Counted from the first letter of the stretch, positions 35,206-43,745 are shown. The stretch is DNA of 64,000 nt from Marinobacter sp050379415 (GCF_050379415.1 NZ_JBNRLS010000005.1:62001-126000), one strand, 5' to 3'. A program made the numbers and translations. Notes: generated from the letters alone by a model not told the origin.

Positions 35206-36005
35206 CCGGAGCTCTTCTGGTCCAGTTCGAACTCGAAGGCTCCGGCGCGATGAACTTTGGTGCTGAAGTGACCGTTCGGCTCGAGCTCGAACCAACGGTA
35301 ACCCGGCGCCAGTGGCTCCACGGAAAAGTCCCTGGCGCCGGAGGTGAACTGGATACAGGTGGAGGGTGTGGCAAGCAGCTTCACCCCGTTCCGGGACTCT
35401 TCATGCTCCTGATGGACATGACCCCAGAGCACGATCCGCACCTGGCGATGACGGTCGATCACGGCCCAGAAGGCGTCGCGATTGCGGAGCCCGATTTCCT
35501 CCATCCAGTCCGCCCCGATATCTACCGGGTGATGGTGCAGTGTGACCAGCGTCGGGGTATCGGGATACTCGGACAGCGCGCGATCGAGAAACGACAGCTC
35601 ACTCTCCGCCAGCTCACCGTAAACCTTGCCCTGGACGGAAGAATCGAGCAGGACGAACTGCCAGCCGCCCTGCAGAATCTGCCTGCGATCGGCCTGATAG
35701 TTCTTGGCAACCCGGTTGAGCATTGCCGAGTTGTCGTGATTGCCGGCCAGCCAGGCGGAACCGCAGTGGAAGCAGGAAAGACTGTCACCGAAAACGCGAT
35801 ACGCCTGTTCGGAGGCATCCTGAGCGAGGTCACCGGTGGCCAGGATCAGGTCCGGCTGGCCATGGGCCTGCAACACCTCATCGATCACGGCCGCGAGGCT
35901 GTTCCGAGTATTCACACCCAGCAAGGCACCGTCCTCACGGGCCATCAGATGGGGGTCTGTTATCTGGAGTACCCGCAAGGGGCGGGCCTCGTCCGATCTG
36001 GTCAT
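35199..36005 (-). CDS. cpdA: 3',5'-cyclic-AMP phosphodiesterase
   Basis: This is a class III metallophosphoesterase that hydrolyses cAMP to AMP in the cytoplasm. The 268-residue protein carries the full metal-binding set: D17-x-H19 (ITDPHL), GD at 58-59 (ATGDLAQD), GNHD at 88-91, an HHHP motif, and GHVHQ. The context nudF-yqiB-cpdA is that of E. coli cpdA and supports the call over other metallophosphoesterases. A 161-base gap separates it from yqiB and contains a CRP-like site, so it may have an additional promoter under cAMP control. Confidence 0.93.
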   Translation of the reverse strand: MTRSDEARPLRVLQITDPHLMAREDGALLGVNTRNSLAAVIDEVLQAHGQPDLILATGDLAQDASEQAYRVFGDSLSCFHCGSAWLAGNHDNSAMLNRVAKNYQADRRQILQGGWQFVLLDSSVQGKVYGELAESELSFLDRALSEYPDTPTLVTLHHHPVDIGADWMEEIGLRNRDAFWAVIDRHRQVRIVLWGHVHQEHEESRNGVKLLATPSTCIQFTSGARDFSVEPLAPGYRWFELEPNGHFSTKVHRAGAFEFELDQKSSGY

Positions 36006-36086
36006 GGCGAACCTGTTAAGCCTGCTGCAACCACTTGAAACAGGGACAAGTGTACGACGAACGCTTCAGAATTGGTCACCGGCAAT

Positions 36087-36102
36087 TGCAACCGGAGTCA
36101 CA
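36087..36102. promoter_or_regulatory. CRP/Vfr-like half-conserved site upstream of cpdA
   Basis: TGCAA-N6-TCACA matches the CRP consensus TGTGA-N6-TCACA at 8 of 10 defined bases, with one perfect half-site. It is 82-97 bases before the cpdA start. Regulation of cpdA by the cAMP receptor Vfr is known in Pseudomonas, which makes the site plausible but not established. Confidence 0.35.
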
Positions 36103-36166
36103 TTCCCGCCAGGCGTCGTCAACATATTGCTATTTTTGACAACTATGACACATCCACTTCGGACCG

Positions 36167-36652
36167 TCAGTCCACACCCTCGCCGGCCGGCCAGGCAGCG
36201 TATTCCATGGGCAAATGGCCAAAGCGCAGACAGTAATCCAGCCAGTCGGCCAGGAAACCATTCACCTGAACCTTTTCGTCCGGGTGATGCATGAAGCGGT
36301 TGGGATAATCGTTGACCGGTGCGATCTGACGATCCCGGTAACAGCTGATCACCTCCGCCATGGCGGCGTCGTGATACACGCGCACGGTCATCTGGGGATT
36401 GTTCAGCCAGCGACCGGAATTGTGGACCTGTTCCAGCAGCAGGGTTTCGGTAAATCGGGCCGTCTGCAGGACCTTGATCCGGACCCGGCCCAGGTACTGG
36501 TTCTCCCGGTGCAACTCGAACTCGCACACCGGCTTGCCATCGGCTTCCAGCTGACGCAACTTGCTCAGGCGCTGGTAATTGCCGTCGCACAGGGCGCCAA
36601 GCTGCCGAAGATCCGGCACGTAGCGCTGGGGTTTCATGGTCCACTCGGTCAT
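36167..36652 (-). CDS. yqiB: DUF1249 family protein (YqiB)
   Basis: This is a conserved cytoplasmic protein of unknown function, 161 residues long. ATG 36652 is preferred: it shares a base with the nudF stop (TGATG) and AAGGAA lies seven bases ahead; a GTG one codon earlier is possible. The family signature VPDLRQLGALCDGNYQRL at the N-terminus and LEQVHNSGRWLNNP followed by MTVRVYHDAAMAEV are clear. There is no signal peptide or membrane helix. Its fixed position between nudF and cpdA in gammaproteobacteria suggests a link with nucleotide turnover, but no activity is known. Confidence 0.9.
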   Translation of the reverse strand: MTEWTMKPQRYVPDLRQLGALCDGNYQRLSKLRQLEADGKPVCEFELHRENQYLGRVRIKVLQTARFTETLLLEQVHNSGRWLNNPQMTVRVYHDAAMAEVISCYRDRQIAPVNDYPNRFMHHPDEKVQVNGFLADWLDYCLRFGHLPMEYAAWPAGEGVD

Positions 36653-37269
36653 CACTGCTTTCCTTCACGGAGTCTTGAACGGTTCAGTTCAAGCCATTGA
36701 AGCGCGATGATAGCGGCAGCATTGTTGATCCGGCCATCGTGGATCATGGCTATGGCTTCGTCTGCGGAAACCACGTGGGCCCGGATATCTTCGTGCTCGT
36801 GCTCCATGCCGTACAGGCCGCCGGCATCCCTGGTACTGATGTGGCCACAGTACAGGTGGATCATTTCGGTACTGCCGCCCGGGGAGACGAGGTAATCACA
36901 GATCTTGTCGAGCTGGCTGAAGGTGAGCCCGGCCTCTTCCTGGCCTTCGCGTTGGGCGACTTCTTCCGGGGTTTCGCCGTCTTCGTTCATGCCGGCCACG
37001 AGCTCGAGCAACCACGGGGACTGGCTGCGGCCGAGGGCGCCGAGGCGGAACTGTTCGAGCAGGACGACTTCGTCCCGGTCGCAGTCGTAGGGCAGCACGC
37101 AGGTGGCGTCGCCCCTTATGAAGAGTTCCCGGGTAAAGACCGGCATGTCACGGCCGTCAAATCGCGGGTGGGTCAGCCAGAGCTTGTCCATGCGGAAGAA
37201 GCCCTGGAAGACGGTTTCGCGTTTTTCGATTTTGACGTCGCTGTCTTTGAACTGGAACGGTTTGGTCAT
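36652..37269 (-). CDS. nudF: ADP-ribose diphosphatase (Nudix)
   Basis: The enzyme hydrolyses ADP-ribose, and in some species ADP-glucose, to AMP and the sugar phosphate. It has 205 residues. The Nudix box runs from Gly93 (GMNEDGETPEEVAQREGQEE then AGL) to about 115, with an EL-x-AG motif just before it that is typical of ADP-ribose pyrophosphatases. It is the first gene of nudF-yqiB-cpdA. Upstream is the 487-base spacer towards thiC that holds two long inverted-repeat elements. Confidence 0.93.
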   Translation of the reverse strand: MTKPFQFKDSDVKIEKRETVFQGFFRMDKLWLTHPRFDGRDMPVFTRELFIRGDATCVLPYDCDRDEVVLLEQFRLGALGRSQSPWLLELVAGMNEDGETPEEVAQREGQEEAGLTFSQLDKICDYLVSPGGSTEMIHLYCGHISTRDAGGLYGMEHEHEDIRAHVVSADEAIAMIHDGRINNAAAIIALQWLELNRSRLREGKQ

Positions 37270-37298
37270 CGTTCACCCCGGTTGGTAATCGACTTTGA

Positions 37299-37328
37299 AC
37301 GATAGCCGGTTGTTGGGGTTTCCTGCAA
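37299..37328 (-). promoter_or_regulatory. Possible nudF operon promoter
   Basis: On the minus strand TTGCAG (37328-37323) and TATCGT (37304-37299) are 18 bases apart, about 30 bases before the nudF start. Both hexamers match only partly, so this is tentative. Confidence 0.3.
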
Positions 37329-37380
37329 GCTCACGATCTGGCCTTTCGGCTCCTGACCCAGCCTGATAGTTGCGGGAGCT

Positions 37381-37493
37381 GGGCGAACCGGGAAGCGCCT
37401 CCCAAAACACGCTCCTTCGGCACGTCCCTGTGACGCTTGAGCTCCGCCATCCATGGCTCCGCACAGTTTTGGGAGGCGCTTCCCGATTCACCC
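37381..37493 (-). repeat. Conserved-core, variable-arm inverted repeat, copy 2
   Basis: Perfect 20-base arms at 37389-37408 and 37466-37485, extended by eight further bases with two mismatches, enclose a 57-base core on the minus strand. The core matches copy 1 closely, but the arms are a different sequence apart from the last five bases next to the core (AAAAC/GTTTT). The two internal hairpins are retained. This copy and copy 3 are in opposite orientation, 107 bases apart, in the nudF-thiC spacer. Between them (37494-37600) I see no gene or clear structure. Confidence 0.9.
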
Positions 37494-37600
37494 GATCTGA
37501 CGCCCTGCAATGCGCAAGTAGAATTCCTGCCAGAAAGCTAACAGGGCCGTATCGCTTCTAAATTTCCGGTTTCTTAAAGCGAATTCCCGTGAGTCTAGTA

Positions 37601-37714
37601 GAGCTCGGTGGGTGGCCGGGTTCAGGACTGTGCGGAGCCAAGGATGGCGGAGCCCAAGCGCCCCAGGGATGGGCCGTCAGGAGCGTGTCCTGAACCGGGC
37701 CACCCACCGGGCTC
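37601..37714 (+). repeat. Conserved-core, variable-arm inverted repeat, copy 3
   Basis: Arms 37601-37628 and 37687-37714 pair at 26 of 28 positions around a 58-base core (37629-37686). The second internal hairpin changes from CAC/GTG to CCC/GGG relative to copies 1 and 2, preserving pairing. It ends 42 bases from the thiC stop codon and could form the 3' end of the thiC transcript; no T-run is present. Confidence 0.9.
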
Positions 37715-37756
37715 CACCCGCGAAGTCACAGTCCTGCGAACCAGAACACCAAGCTA

Positions 37757-39634
37757 TCAGACCTTGTCGTAAAGCTTACCGCCGGACTCCACAAACTCGC
37801 GGGACTTTTCCTGCATCCCGGCGTCAATCGCGGAAACCTCGTCCAGCCCGTTTTCTGCCGCGTAATCCCGGACTTCCTGGGAGATTTTCATGGAACAGAA
37901 CTTAGGACCACACATGGAGCAGAAGTGAGCCACCTTGGCGGAGTCCTTGGGCAGGGTTTCGTCGTGGTAGGCCCGGGCGGTGTCCGGATCGAGGCCGAGG
38001 TTGAATTGGTCTTCCCACCGGAACTCGAAACGCGCCTTGGAGAGGGCATTGTCGCGGATCTGGGCGCCCGGGTGGCCTTTGGCCAGGTCGGCGGCGTGGG
38101 CGGCGATCTTGTAGGTGATGATGCCGGTTTTCACGTCGTCCTTGTTGGGCAGGCCCAGATGCTCTTTGGGAGTCACATAACAGAGCATGGCGCAGCCGTA
38201 CCAGCCGATCATGGCAGCGCCGATGCCGGAGGTGATGTGGTCATAGCCCGGCGCGATGTCGGTGATCAGCGGGCCGAGGGTGTAGAATGGGGCTTCGTCG
38301 CAACATTCGAGCTGCTTTTCCATGTTTTCCTTAACCAGGTGCATGGGCACGTGGCCGGGGCCTTCGATCATGCACTGGACATCGTGCTTCCAGGCAATCT
38401 TCGTAAGTTCGCCCAGGGTTTCCAGTTCGCCGAACTGGGCCGCGTCGTTGGCGTCGGCGATGGAACCGGGGCGCAGGCCGTCGCCGAGGCTGAAGGAGAC
38501 ATCGTAGGCTTTCATGATTTCGCAGATGTCTTCGAAGTGCTCGTAAAGGAAACTTTCCTTGTGGTGGGCCAGGCACCACTTGGCCATGATGGAGCCACCA
38601 CGGGAGACGATGCCCGTAACCCGGTTAGCGGTAAGCGGGACGTGATGCAGGCGCACACCGGCGTGGATGGTGAAGTAATCCACGCCCTGCTCGGCCTGTT
38701 CGATCAGGGTGTCCCGGAAGACTTCCCAGGTCAGGTCTTCGGCCACGCCGCCGACTTTCTCCAGGGCCTGGTAGATGGGCACGGTGCCGATGGGTACCGG
38801 GGAGTTACGGATGATCCATTCCCGGGTTTCGTGGATGTTCTTGCCGGTGGACAAATCCATGATGGTGTCGGCGCCCCAGCGGATGCCCCAGGTGAGCTTT
38901 TCCACTTCTTCCTCGATGGAGGAAGTGACCGCCGAGTTGCCGATATTGCCGTTGATTTTCACCAGGAAGTTGCGGCCGATGATCATCGGTTCGATTTCCG
39001 GGTGGTTGATATTGGCAGGAATGATGGCGCGGCCTCGGGCCACTTCGTCGCGAACGAATTCCGGTGTGATTTCCGCTGGCAGGTTGGCGCCAAAGGACTG
39101 GCCGGGATGTTGTTGGTCCAGCAGGCCCTGCTCACGGGCTTCCTGGAGTTTCATGTTCTCGCGTATTGCGATGTATTCCATTTCCGGGGTGATGATGCCC
39201 TGGCGGGCGTAGTGCATCTGGGAAACGTTCCTGCCCGGCTTGGCCCGCAGGGGTTTGCGCTCATCCATGAACCGGAGCGGGTCCAGTTGTGGGTCTTTCA
39301 TGCGCCGGCGGGTGAATTCCGAGGTGTAGCCTTCCAGCTGTTCAACATCGCCCCGTTCGGCAATCCAGCCGGCACGGATGGGCTCCAGGCCTTTGCGCAG
39401 GTCGATACTCGCCTCCGGGTCCGTGTAGGGGCCTGAGGTGTCGTAAACGACCACCGGTGGGTTCTTCTCACCGCCCATTTCGGTCGGCGTGTCTTCCACA
39501 GTAATTTCCCGCATGGGCACTCGCAGATCGGATCGGCTACCCTGCACGTAGATTTTTCGTGAGCTTGGTAACGGTTTGATGGCGGCGGAATCAACTCTTG
39601 CGGAATCGCTGAGGTAGGATGGCAGGTCGGTCAT
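37757..39634 (-). CDS. thiC: Phosphomethylpyrimidine synthase
   Basis: This radical-SAM enzyme rearranges aminoimidazole ribotide to hydroxymethylpyrimidine phosphate in thiamine synthesis. ATG 39634 is chosen because GGGAG lies about seven bases ahead and family similarity begins there; the frame is open for 33 more codons to 39733, next to the riboswitch. The 625-residue product ends with the CX2CX4C cluster motif (Cys572, 575, 580; CSMCGPKFC) that binds 4Fe-4S. It is monocistronic in this window and controlled by the TPP riboswitch upstream. Confidence 0.96.
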   Translation of the reverse strand: MTDLPSYLSDSARVDSAAIKPLPSSRKIYVQGSRSDLRVPMREITVEDTPTEMGGEKNPPVVVYDTSGPYTDPEASIDLRKGLEPIRAGWIAERGDVEQLEGYTSEFTRRRMKDPQLDPLRFMDERKPLRAKPGRNVSQMHYARQGIITPEMEYIAIRENMKLQEAREQGLLDQQHPGQSFGANLPAEITPEFVRDEVARGRAIIPANINHPEIEPMIIGRNFLVKINGNIGNSAVTSSIEEEVEKLTWGIRWGADTIMDLSTGKNIHETREWIIRNSPVPIGTVPIYQALEKVGGVAEDLTWEVFRDTLIEQAEQGVDYFTIHAGVRLHHVPLTANRVTGIVSRGGSIMAKWCLAHHKESFLYEHFEDICEIMKAYDVSFSLGDGLRPGSIADANDAAQFGELETLGELTKIAWKHDVQCMIEGPGHVPMHLVKENMEKQLECCDEAPFYTLGPLITDIAPGYDHITSGIGAAMIGWYGCAMLCYVTPKEHLGLPNKDDVKTGIITYKIAAHAADLAKGHPGAQIRDNALSKARFEFRWEDQFNLGLDPDTARAYHDETLPKDSAKVAHFCSMCGPKFCSMKISQEVRDYAAENGLDEVSAIDAGMQEKSREFVESGGKLYDKV

Positions 39635-39740
39635 CTTTCGCTCCCGGTAGATGGACTGGGGTTTCGGGTCGCGTATGACGGAGCCTGCATGGGCAGCCAA
39701 AGCCACTAGGACTGGGGACTGCTTTTGGGTCATCTGGTCT

Positions 39741-39840
39741 TAATCCCTACGCCGGTATTATCCGGATCAGGTCGCGGGTTCTGCGATGCAATCTCAGCCG
39801 GCCACCCAGGAATCAGGTAAGCCAGCACCCCGTCAAGACG
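39741..39840 (-). ncRNA. TPP riboswitch (THI element) of thiC
   Basis: On the minus strand the element starts near ACGGGGTGC, contains the invariant CTGAGA of the pyrimidine-sensing arm (39797-39792), and ends with ACCTGATCCGGATAATACC followed by GGCGTAGGGA, the pyrophosphate-sensing arm. These are the hallmark THI-box blocks. Binding of thiamine pyrophosphate would lower thiC expression. About 106 bases separate it from the thiC ATG; no obvious terminator or direct masking of the ribosome site was seen, so the mechanism of control is open. Confidence 0.95.
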
Positions 39841-39859
39841 CGAGTGAAATTCGGTTCAG

Positions 39860-39874
39860 CACACAATTTGTGTG
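39860..39874. promoter_or_regulatory. Short perfect palindrome in the thiC-tolC divergent region
   Basis: CACACAA-T-TTGTGTG is a perfect 7-bp inverted repeat, 20 bases upstream of the riboswitch on the thiC side. It could be an operator for thiC or tolC. No regulator family is assigned. Confidence 0.35.
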
Positions 39875-40026
39875 ACGTTTGCAAGTGTAGAGGCCAGGGG
39901 AATTATTGTCCATAATGGCCAACCATAAGCCCGCCGGATGCACACCCTGGTGCTTGAGAGCACTGTGCGGCCGGTTACCCGGCGTCCCGGACTGACGCCC
40001 ATGCGCACAGGTATTCAGGAGAAAGA

Positions 40027-41385
40027 ATGAAAAAACGACTGCTTTCCGGACTGATCGGTGTGATGGCTGCCCAACCAGCCCTCGCCATCGACCTGATCGA
40101 CACCTACGAAAAAGCCCTCTCCTATGACTCCGGCATTGCGGCCGCCCAGGCCAGTTTCGAGGCCCAGCAGGCCGCGAGCGATGTCAGCAAAAGTGCGCTG
40201 CTGCCGCAGGTGGGCGCCTTCGGCAATGCCAACCATACGGACCTGGACGGCGACATTCAGGACGAAAGCTACAAGTCCACCAGTTACGGTGTCCAGCTGA
40301 CCCAGCCGGTGTTCCGGGCCGACTCCTGGTTCCGGTACGACGCCAGCCAGTTCCAGACCGAATCCGCCCGGGCCCAGTACAACCTGGCCCAGCAGCAGCT
40401 GATCCTGGACGTGGCCACTGCCTATTTCAATGTACTCAGGGCCCAGGACACCGTCACTACAGCCCTGGCCACCGAAGCCGCAATCCAGCGCCAGTACGAG
40501 CAGGCCCAGGAGCGCTTTGATGTTGGCCTGATTGCGATTACCGAGGTATATGAGGCCCGTGCCAGCTATGACGATGCCAAGAGCCAGCGGATTGCCGCGG
40601 AAAACCAGCTCAATGTCGCCAAGGAACAACTGGCAAGGCTGACCGGGGAGTACCCGGAGGATCTGGAGAACCTGCGCCGGAACTTCCCGCTCGGTCGCCC
40701 GGAACCAATGGACCCTTCGGCCTGGGAAACCACGGCGCTGGAGCAGAACTGGTCCATTCAGTCCGCGCTCTATGACCTCAACGCCAGCGAGGCCAACCTG
40801 AAGGTTGCCAAATCCGGCCATTACCCGACCCTGGATCTCACCGCGTCCTACGGTGACAACGAGATTGACGGCGGCAGCCCCAACCAGTTCGAAGGGACCC
40901 AGGGCGTTATTGGCCTGGAGCTGAACGTGCCACTGTATACCGGTGGTGGTACCCAGGCGGGCGTTCGGCAGCAACGGTCCCTCGTTACCGTGGCGGAAGA
41001 GCAGCTCAACACCGTTCGACGGGACGTCCGGGTGAATACCCGCAGCCTGTTCCTGACCGTGAACAACAATGTCGAGACCGCTTCGGCGCTGTCACAGACC
41101 ATTATTTCCCGCCGCAGTGCACTGGATGCCACCCGTGCCGGCTATGAAGTGGGTACCCGGAATATCGTGGAAGTGCTGGATGCGGAGCGGGCCTATTACG
41201 TGGCGCTGCGTGACTATGCCAATGCCCGTTATGACTACGTGATCAACACGCTGCAGCTGAAGCAGGCCGCCGGCACTCTCAGCCCACAGGATCTGGTGGA
41301 CCTGAACAACTGGCTGAGCGAAACAGCACCAGGCATTGAAGCCCTGGCCAACGAGGAACAGACCCTGGACGATCCGGCCCGCTAG
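40027..41385 (+). CDS. tolC: TolC-family outer membrane efflux protein
   Basis: TolC proteins form trimeric channel-tunnels across the outer membrane and periplasm for drug efflux and type I secretion. The 452-residue precursor has a signal peptide (1-20, cleavage after ALA) and two repeated OEP domains with long helical pairs; the second repeat includes VGTRNIVEVLDAERAYY, the typical TolC block, mirroring VGLIAITEVYEARASY in the first. AGGAG lies six bases before ATG. It lies divergent from thiC, as in Pseudomonas. No inner-membrane pump partner is adjacent. Confidence 0.94.
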   Translation: MKKRLLSGLIGVMAAQPALAIDLIDTYEKALSYDSGIAAAQASFEAQQAASDVSKSALLPQVGAFGNANHTDLDGDIQDESYKSTSYGVQLTQPVFRADSWFRYDASQFQTESARAQYNLAQQQLILDVATAYFNVLRAQDTVTTALATEAAIQRQYEQAQERFDVGLIAITEVYEARASYDDAKSQRIAAENQLNVAKEQLARLTGEYPEDLENLRRNFPLGRPEPMDPSAWETTALEQNWSIQSALYDLNASEANLKVAKSGHYPTLDLTASYGDNEIDGGSPNQFEGTQGVIGLELNVPLYTGGGTQAGVRQQRSLVTVAEEQLNTVRRDVRVNTRSLFLTVNNNVETASALSQTIISRRSALDATRAGYEVGTRNIVEVLDAERAYYVALRDYANARYDYVINTLQLKQAAGTLSPQDLVDLNNWLSETAPGIEALANEEQTLDDPAR

Positions 41386-41396
41386 GGGACCGCTTT

Positions 41397-41419
41397 GGCG
41401 GGCAGGCACACTGCCCGCC
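41397..41419. terminator. Hairpin between convergent tolC and waaA
   Basis: GGCGGGCAG (41397-41405) and CTGCCCGCC (41411-41419) form a perfect 9-bp GC-rich stem with a 5-base loop. It is 12 bases after tolC and eight bases after waaA. Neither side has a T-run, so it is at best a weak intrinsic terminator. Confidence 0.5.
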
Positions 41420-41426
41420 ACTCACA

Positions 41427-42680
41427 TCAAACCCGCTCGATAATTCCCTCGACCACTTTTTCCAGCGCGCCCCGGTTCTTGTTCACCACTGACAGTGCGC
41501 GCCGTCCAATCGCTTCCCGCTCACTGGGGTGACTGAACAGGGTGATCAGGAAGGTCGCCAATTCTTCGGCGTTGGCCACGATCTTGACGCCGGTATCGTC
41601 CAGCAGGCGCTGATAGATGGTCTCGAAATTGAACACGTGAGGCCCGGAAAACACCGGGATTCCCCAGCCAGCCGGCTCCAGGGGATTGTGCCCACCCCGT
41701 TCAATAAGCGAACCACCCACAAAGGCAATGTCACTGGCACCATAGAGCATCATCAGCTCGCCCATGGTGTCGCCCAGATAAACCTGGGCATCAGCGGGAT
41801 CCTCGCCACGGGAACGCCTGGCAACGGTCATCCCCCTGGACATGGCCTTGTTGGCCACCGAATCAAATCGTTCCGGGTGCCTTGGCACCAGGATCAGGAG
41901 CGCTTCGGGATGGGCAACAAGCAATTCCTGATGGGCGGTGAGCAACTGAGCATCCTCTCCCCCATGGGTGCTGCCGGCAATCCAGACCGGCCGCCCCGCC
42001 AAACGTGTTCGGAGATCCCGTGCAGCCTGTCGGACATCCGGTGGTATATCCACGTCAAACTTGACGCTGCCGGTGACTTCCACCTTGTCCGGGACGACCC
42101 CGATACGGCGGAAGCGTTCGGCATCCTTCTCGGCCTGGGCCGCCACCCAGCTGATACTCTGCATGATCGGTAACGCAAGGCTCCGGATCCGTTCATAACC
42201 CCGGGCAGAGCGTTCGGACAGGCGGGCATTGATCAGGAAAACCGGAACACCGCGGGCCCGGGTCTGGCGTATCATGTTGGGCCAGATCTCGGTTTCCATG
42301 ATGACCAGGATCCGGGGACGGGTGCGATTGAGAAACCGGCGAATGGAGCCAGGGCTATCGTAGGGTGCGTAGGCATAGCGCACCCGGTTACCGAACATCT
42401 TTCGGGCCTGGGCCAGGCCGGTGTCGGTCATGGCCGTCATCAGTATGGTGATCTGCGGGTCCCGCGCCAGCAGGCGCCGCACCATGGGTGCCGCTGCGAT
42501 GGTTTCGCCGACCGACACCGCATGGACCCAGACAACCGGGCCCGGAAGCCGGGGAACCAGCCCGATGCGATGGCCAAGATCCTGGCGCAGGGCGGGAGCC
42601 TTTCGGCCCTGCCACCACAGCCTTAGCAGGATAAACGGCAGGATCAGGCGGATGAGCTGGGAATAGAGAAATTGGAACAC
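41427..42680 (-). CDS. waaA: 3-deoxy-D-manno-octulosonic acid (Kdo) transferase
   Basis: WaaA (KdtA) attaches Kdo from CMP-Kdo to lipid IVA at the inner membrane, the first step of the LPS core. A GTG start at 42680 is preferred: GGGAG lies six bases before it and the product MFQFLYSQLIRL matches the family start. The 417 residues have an N-terminal membrane anchor, catalytic Glu59 in VHAVSVGE, and a GT-B C-terminal domain with FVGGSL and GGHNPLEPAGWG motifs. Whether one or two Kdo units are added cannot be read; kdkA downstream would fit mono-Kdo phosphorylation or a Kdo kinase step. Confidence 0.95.
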   Translation of the reverse strand: MFQFLYSQLIRLILPFILLRLWWQGRKAPALRQDLGHRIGLVPRLPGPVVWVHAVSVGETIAAAPMVRRLLARDPQITILMTAMTDTGLAQARKMFGNRVRYAYAPYDSPGSIRRFLNRTRPRILVIMETEIWPNMIRQTRARGVPVFLINARLSERSARGYERIRSLALPIMQSISWVAAQAEKDAERFRRIGVVPDKVEVTGSVKFDVDIPPDVRQAARDLRTRLAGRPVWIAGSTHGGEDAQLLTAHQELLVAHPEALLILVPRHPERFDSVANKAMSRGMTVARRSRGEDPADAQVYLGDTMGELMMLYGASDIAFVGGSLIERGGHNPLEPAGWGIPVFSGPHVFNFETIYQRLLDDTGVKIVANAEELATFLITLFSHPSEREAIGRRALSVVNKNRGALEKVVEGIIERV

Positions 42681-42737
42681 GCAGGACTCCCGGCAAAACA
42701 GTGCGTTATCATAGCGCAAAAATCGTCAAGGGGCCGC

Positions 42738-43736
42738 ATGGTGCCCCCGGATTCACCCATTGTCGATGCAAGGTTCCCTGTTTTGAAGAAGAAGTACCGC
42801 AAACTGCCACGCAACACGGACTTTTCCGCCTACCGGCACCCACGCTGGTGGCCAACCTGGCTTGGTATCAGCCTCATGTGGCTGGTGGCCCAACTGCCAA
42901 TCCGTCTGCAGTGGTGGCTGGGCAAGCTGGCCGGATTGCTGGCGTGGAAATTTGCACGGAGCCGCCGTCACATTACCGAAGTGAATATCCGGCTGTGTTT
43001 TCCAGAGTTGACCGAACAGCAACAGGCAGCGCTCGTGCGCAAAGCCTTCATCGCCAACGGAATCGGGCTGATGGAGCTGGGCATTGCCTGGTTCCGGGAC
43101 CCGGCAAAGCTCACTGGTATCACCCGCATCCACGGCATCGAGCATTTCGAAAAGGCCCTGGAAGCCGGTCACGGCATACTGCTGCTGGGCGGTCATTACA
43201 GTACCCTGGATCTGGGAGGTAGCCTGGTAACTGAATACATCGAGGCCGATGTCATGCAGCGGGATCACAACAATCCGCTGATGAATGCGGTCATGACCCG
43301 CGCCCGGGGCCGGCGTTACGGTAACGTGCTTGGCGCCAAGGATCTTCGCGGCCTGTTCCGCAGTCTGAAGAAAAACCGCGCGGTATGGTACGCCACCGAC
43401 CAGGATTACGGGCGCAAGGATATCGTGTTCGCGCCGTTTTTCGGCATTCCCGCCGGCACCATTACCGCTACCTCACGGATTGCCGAGCGCAGCGGCTGCA
43501 AAATCGTGCCGTTCAGTCACTTCCGGCGGGATGACAAGCCGGGCTACGACATCTACTTCCACCCGGCACTGGAGAACTTTCCCAGCGGGGACGACCTTGA
43601 GGATGCCACCCGCATCAACCGGATCATCGAGCAGGAGATCCGCAAGGCACCAGACCAGTATCTCTGGATGCACCGGCGCTTCAAAACCCGTCCGGAACCC
43701 GACGACCCCGGTTTCTACCGGCGCAAGAAAAAGTAG
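42738..43736 (+). CDS. LpxL/HtrB-family lipid A acyltransferase (first copy)
   Basis: The enzyme is predicted to add a secondary acyl chain to Kdo-lipid IVA. ATG 42738 is preceded by AAGGGG and gives 332 residues. A membrane anchor lies near residues 42-60. The acyltransferase HX4D motif is HYSTLD, and the C-terminal MHRRFKTRPEP block is typical of LpxL/LpxM. It diverges from waaA with only 57 bases between starts and leads the block to the ELM1-family protein and two GT4 genes. Acyl chain and position are unknown, so no symbol is assigned. Confidence 0.9.
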   Translation: MVPPDSPIVDARFPVLKKKYRKLPRNTDFSAYRHPRWWPTWLGISLMWLVAQLPIRLQWWLGKLAGLLAWKFARSRRHITEVNIRLCFPELTEQQQAALVRKAFIANGIGLMELGIAWFRDPAKLTGITRIHGIEHFEKALEAGHGILLLGGHYSTLDLGGSLVTEYIEADVMQRDHNNPLMNAVMTRARGRRYGNVLGAKDLRGLFRSLKKNRAVWYATDQDYGRKDIVFAPFFGIPAGTITATSRIAERSGCKIVPFSHFRRDDKPGYDIYFHPALENFPSGDDLEDATRINRIIEQEIRKAPDQYLWMHRRFKTRPEPDDPGFYRRKKK

Positions 43737-43745
43737 GAGTTACCA

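Noticed and set aside
22717..37714. The conserved-core repeats as integron attC sites
   Set aside because: attC sites keep conserved outer boxes and vary in the centre; here the centre is conserved and the outside varies. No GTTRRRY boxes or cassette genes are present.
37925..39436. Open frame of about 503 codons on the plus strand, opposite thiC
   Set aside because: The thiC frame is certain from its motifs; the opposite frame is low-complexity Val/Gly/Asp-rich sequence mirrored from it.
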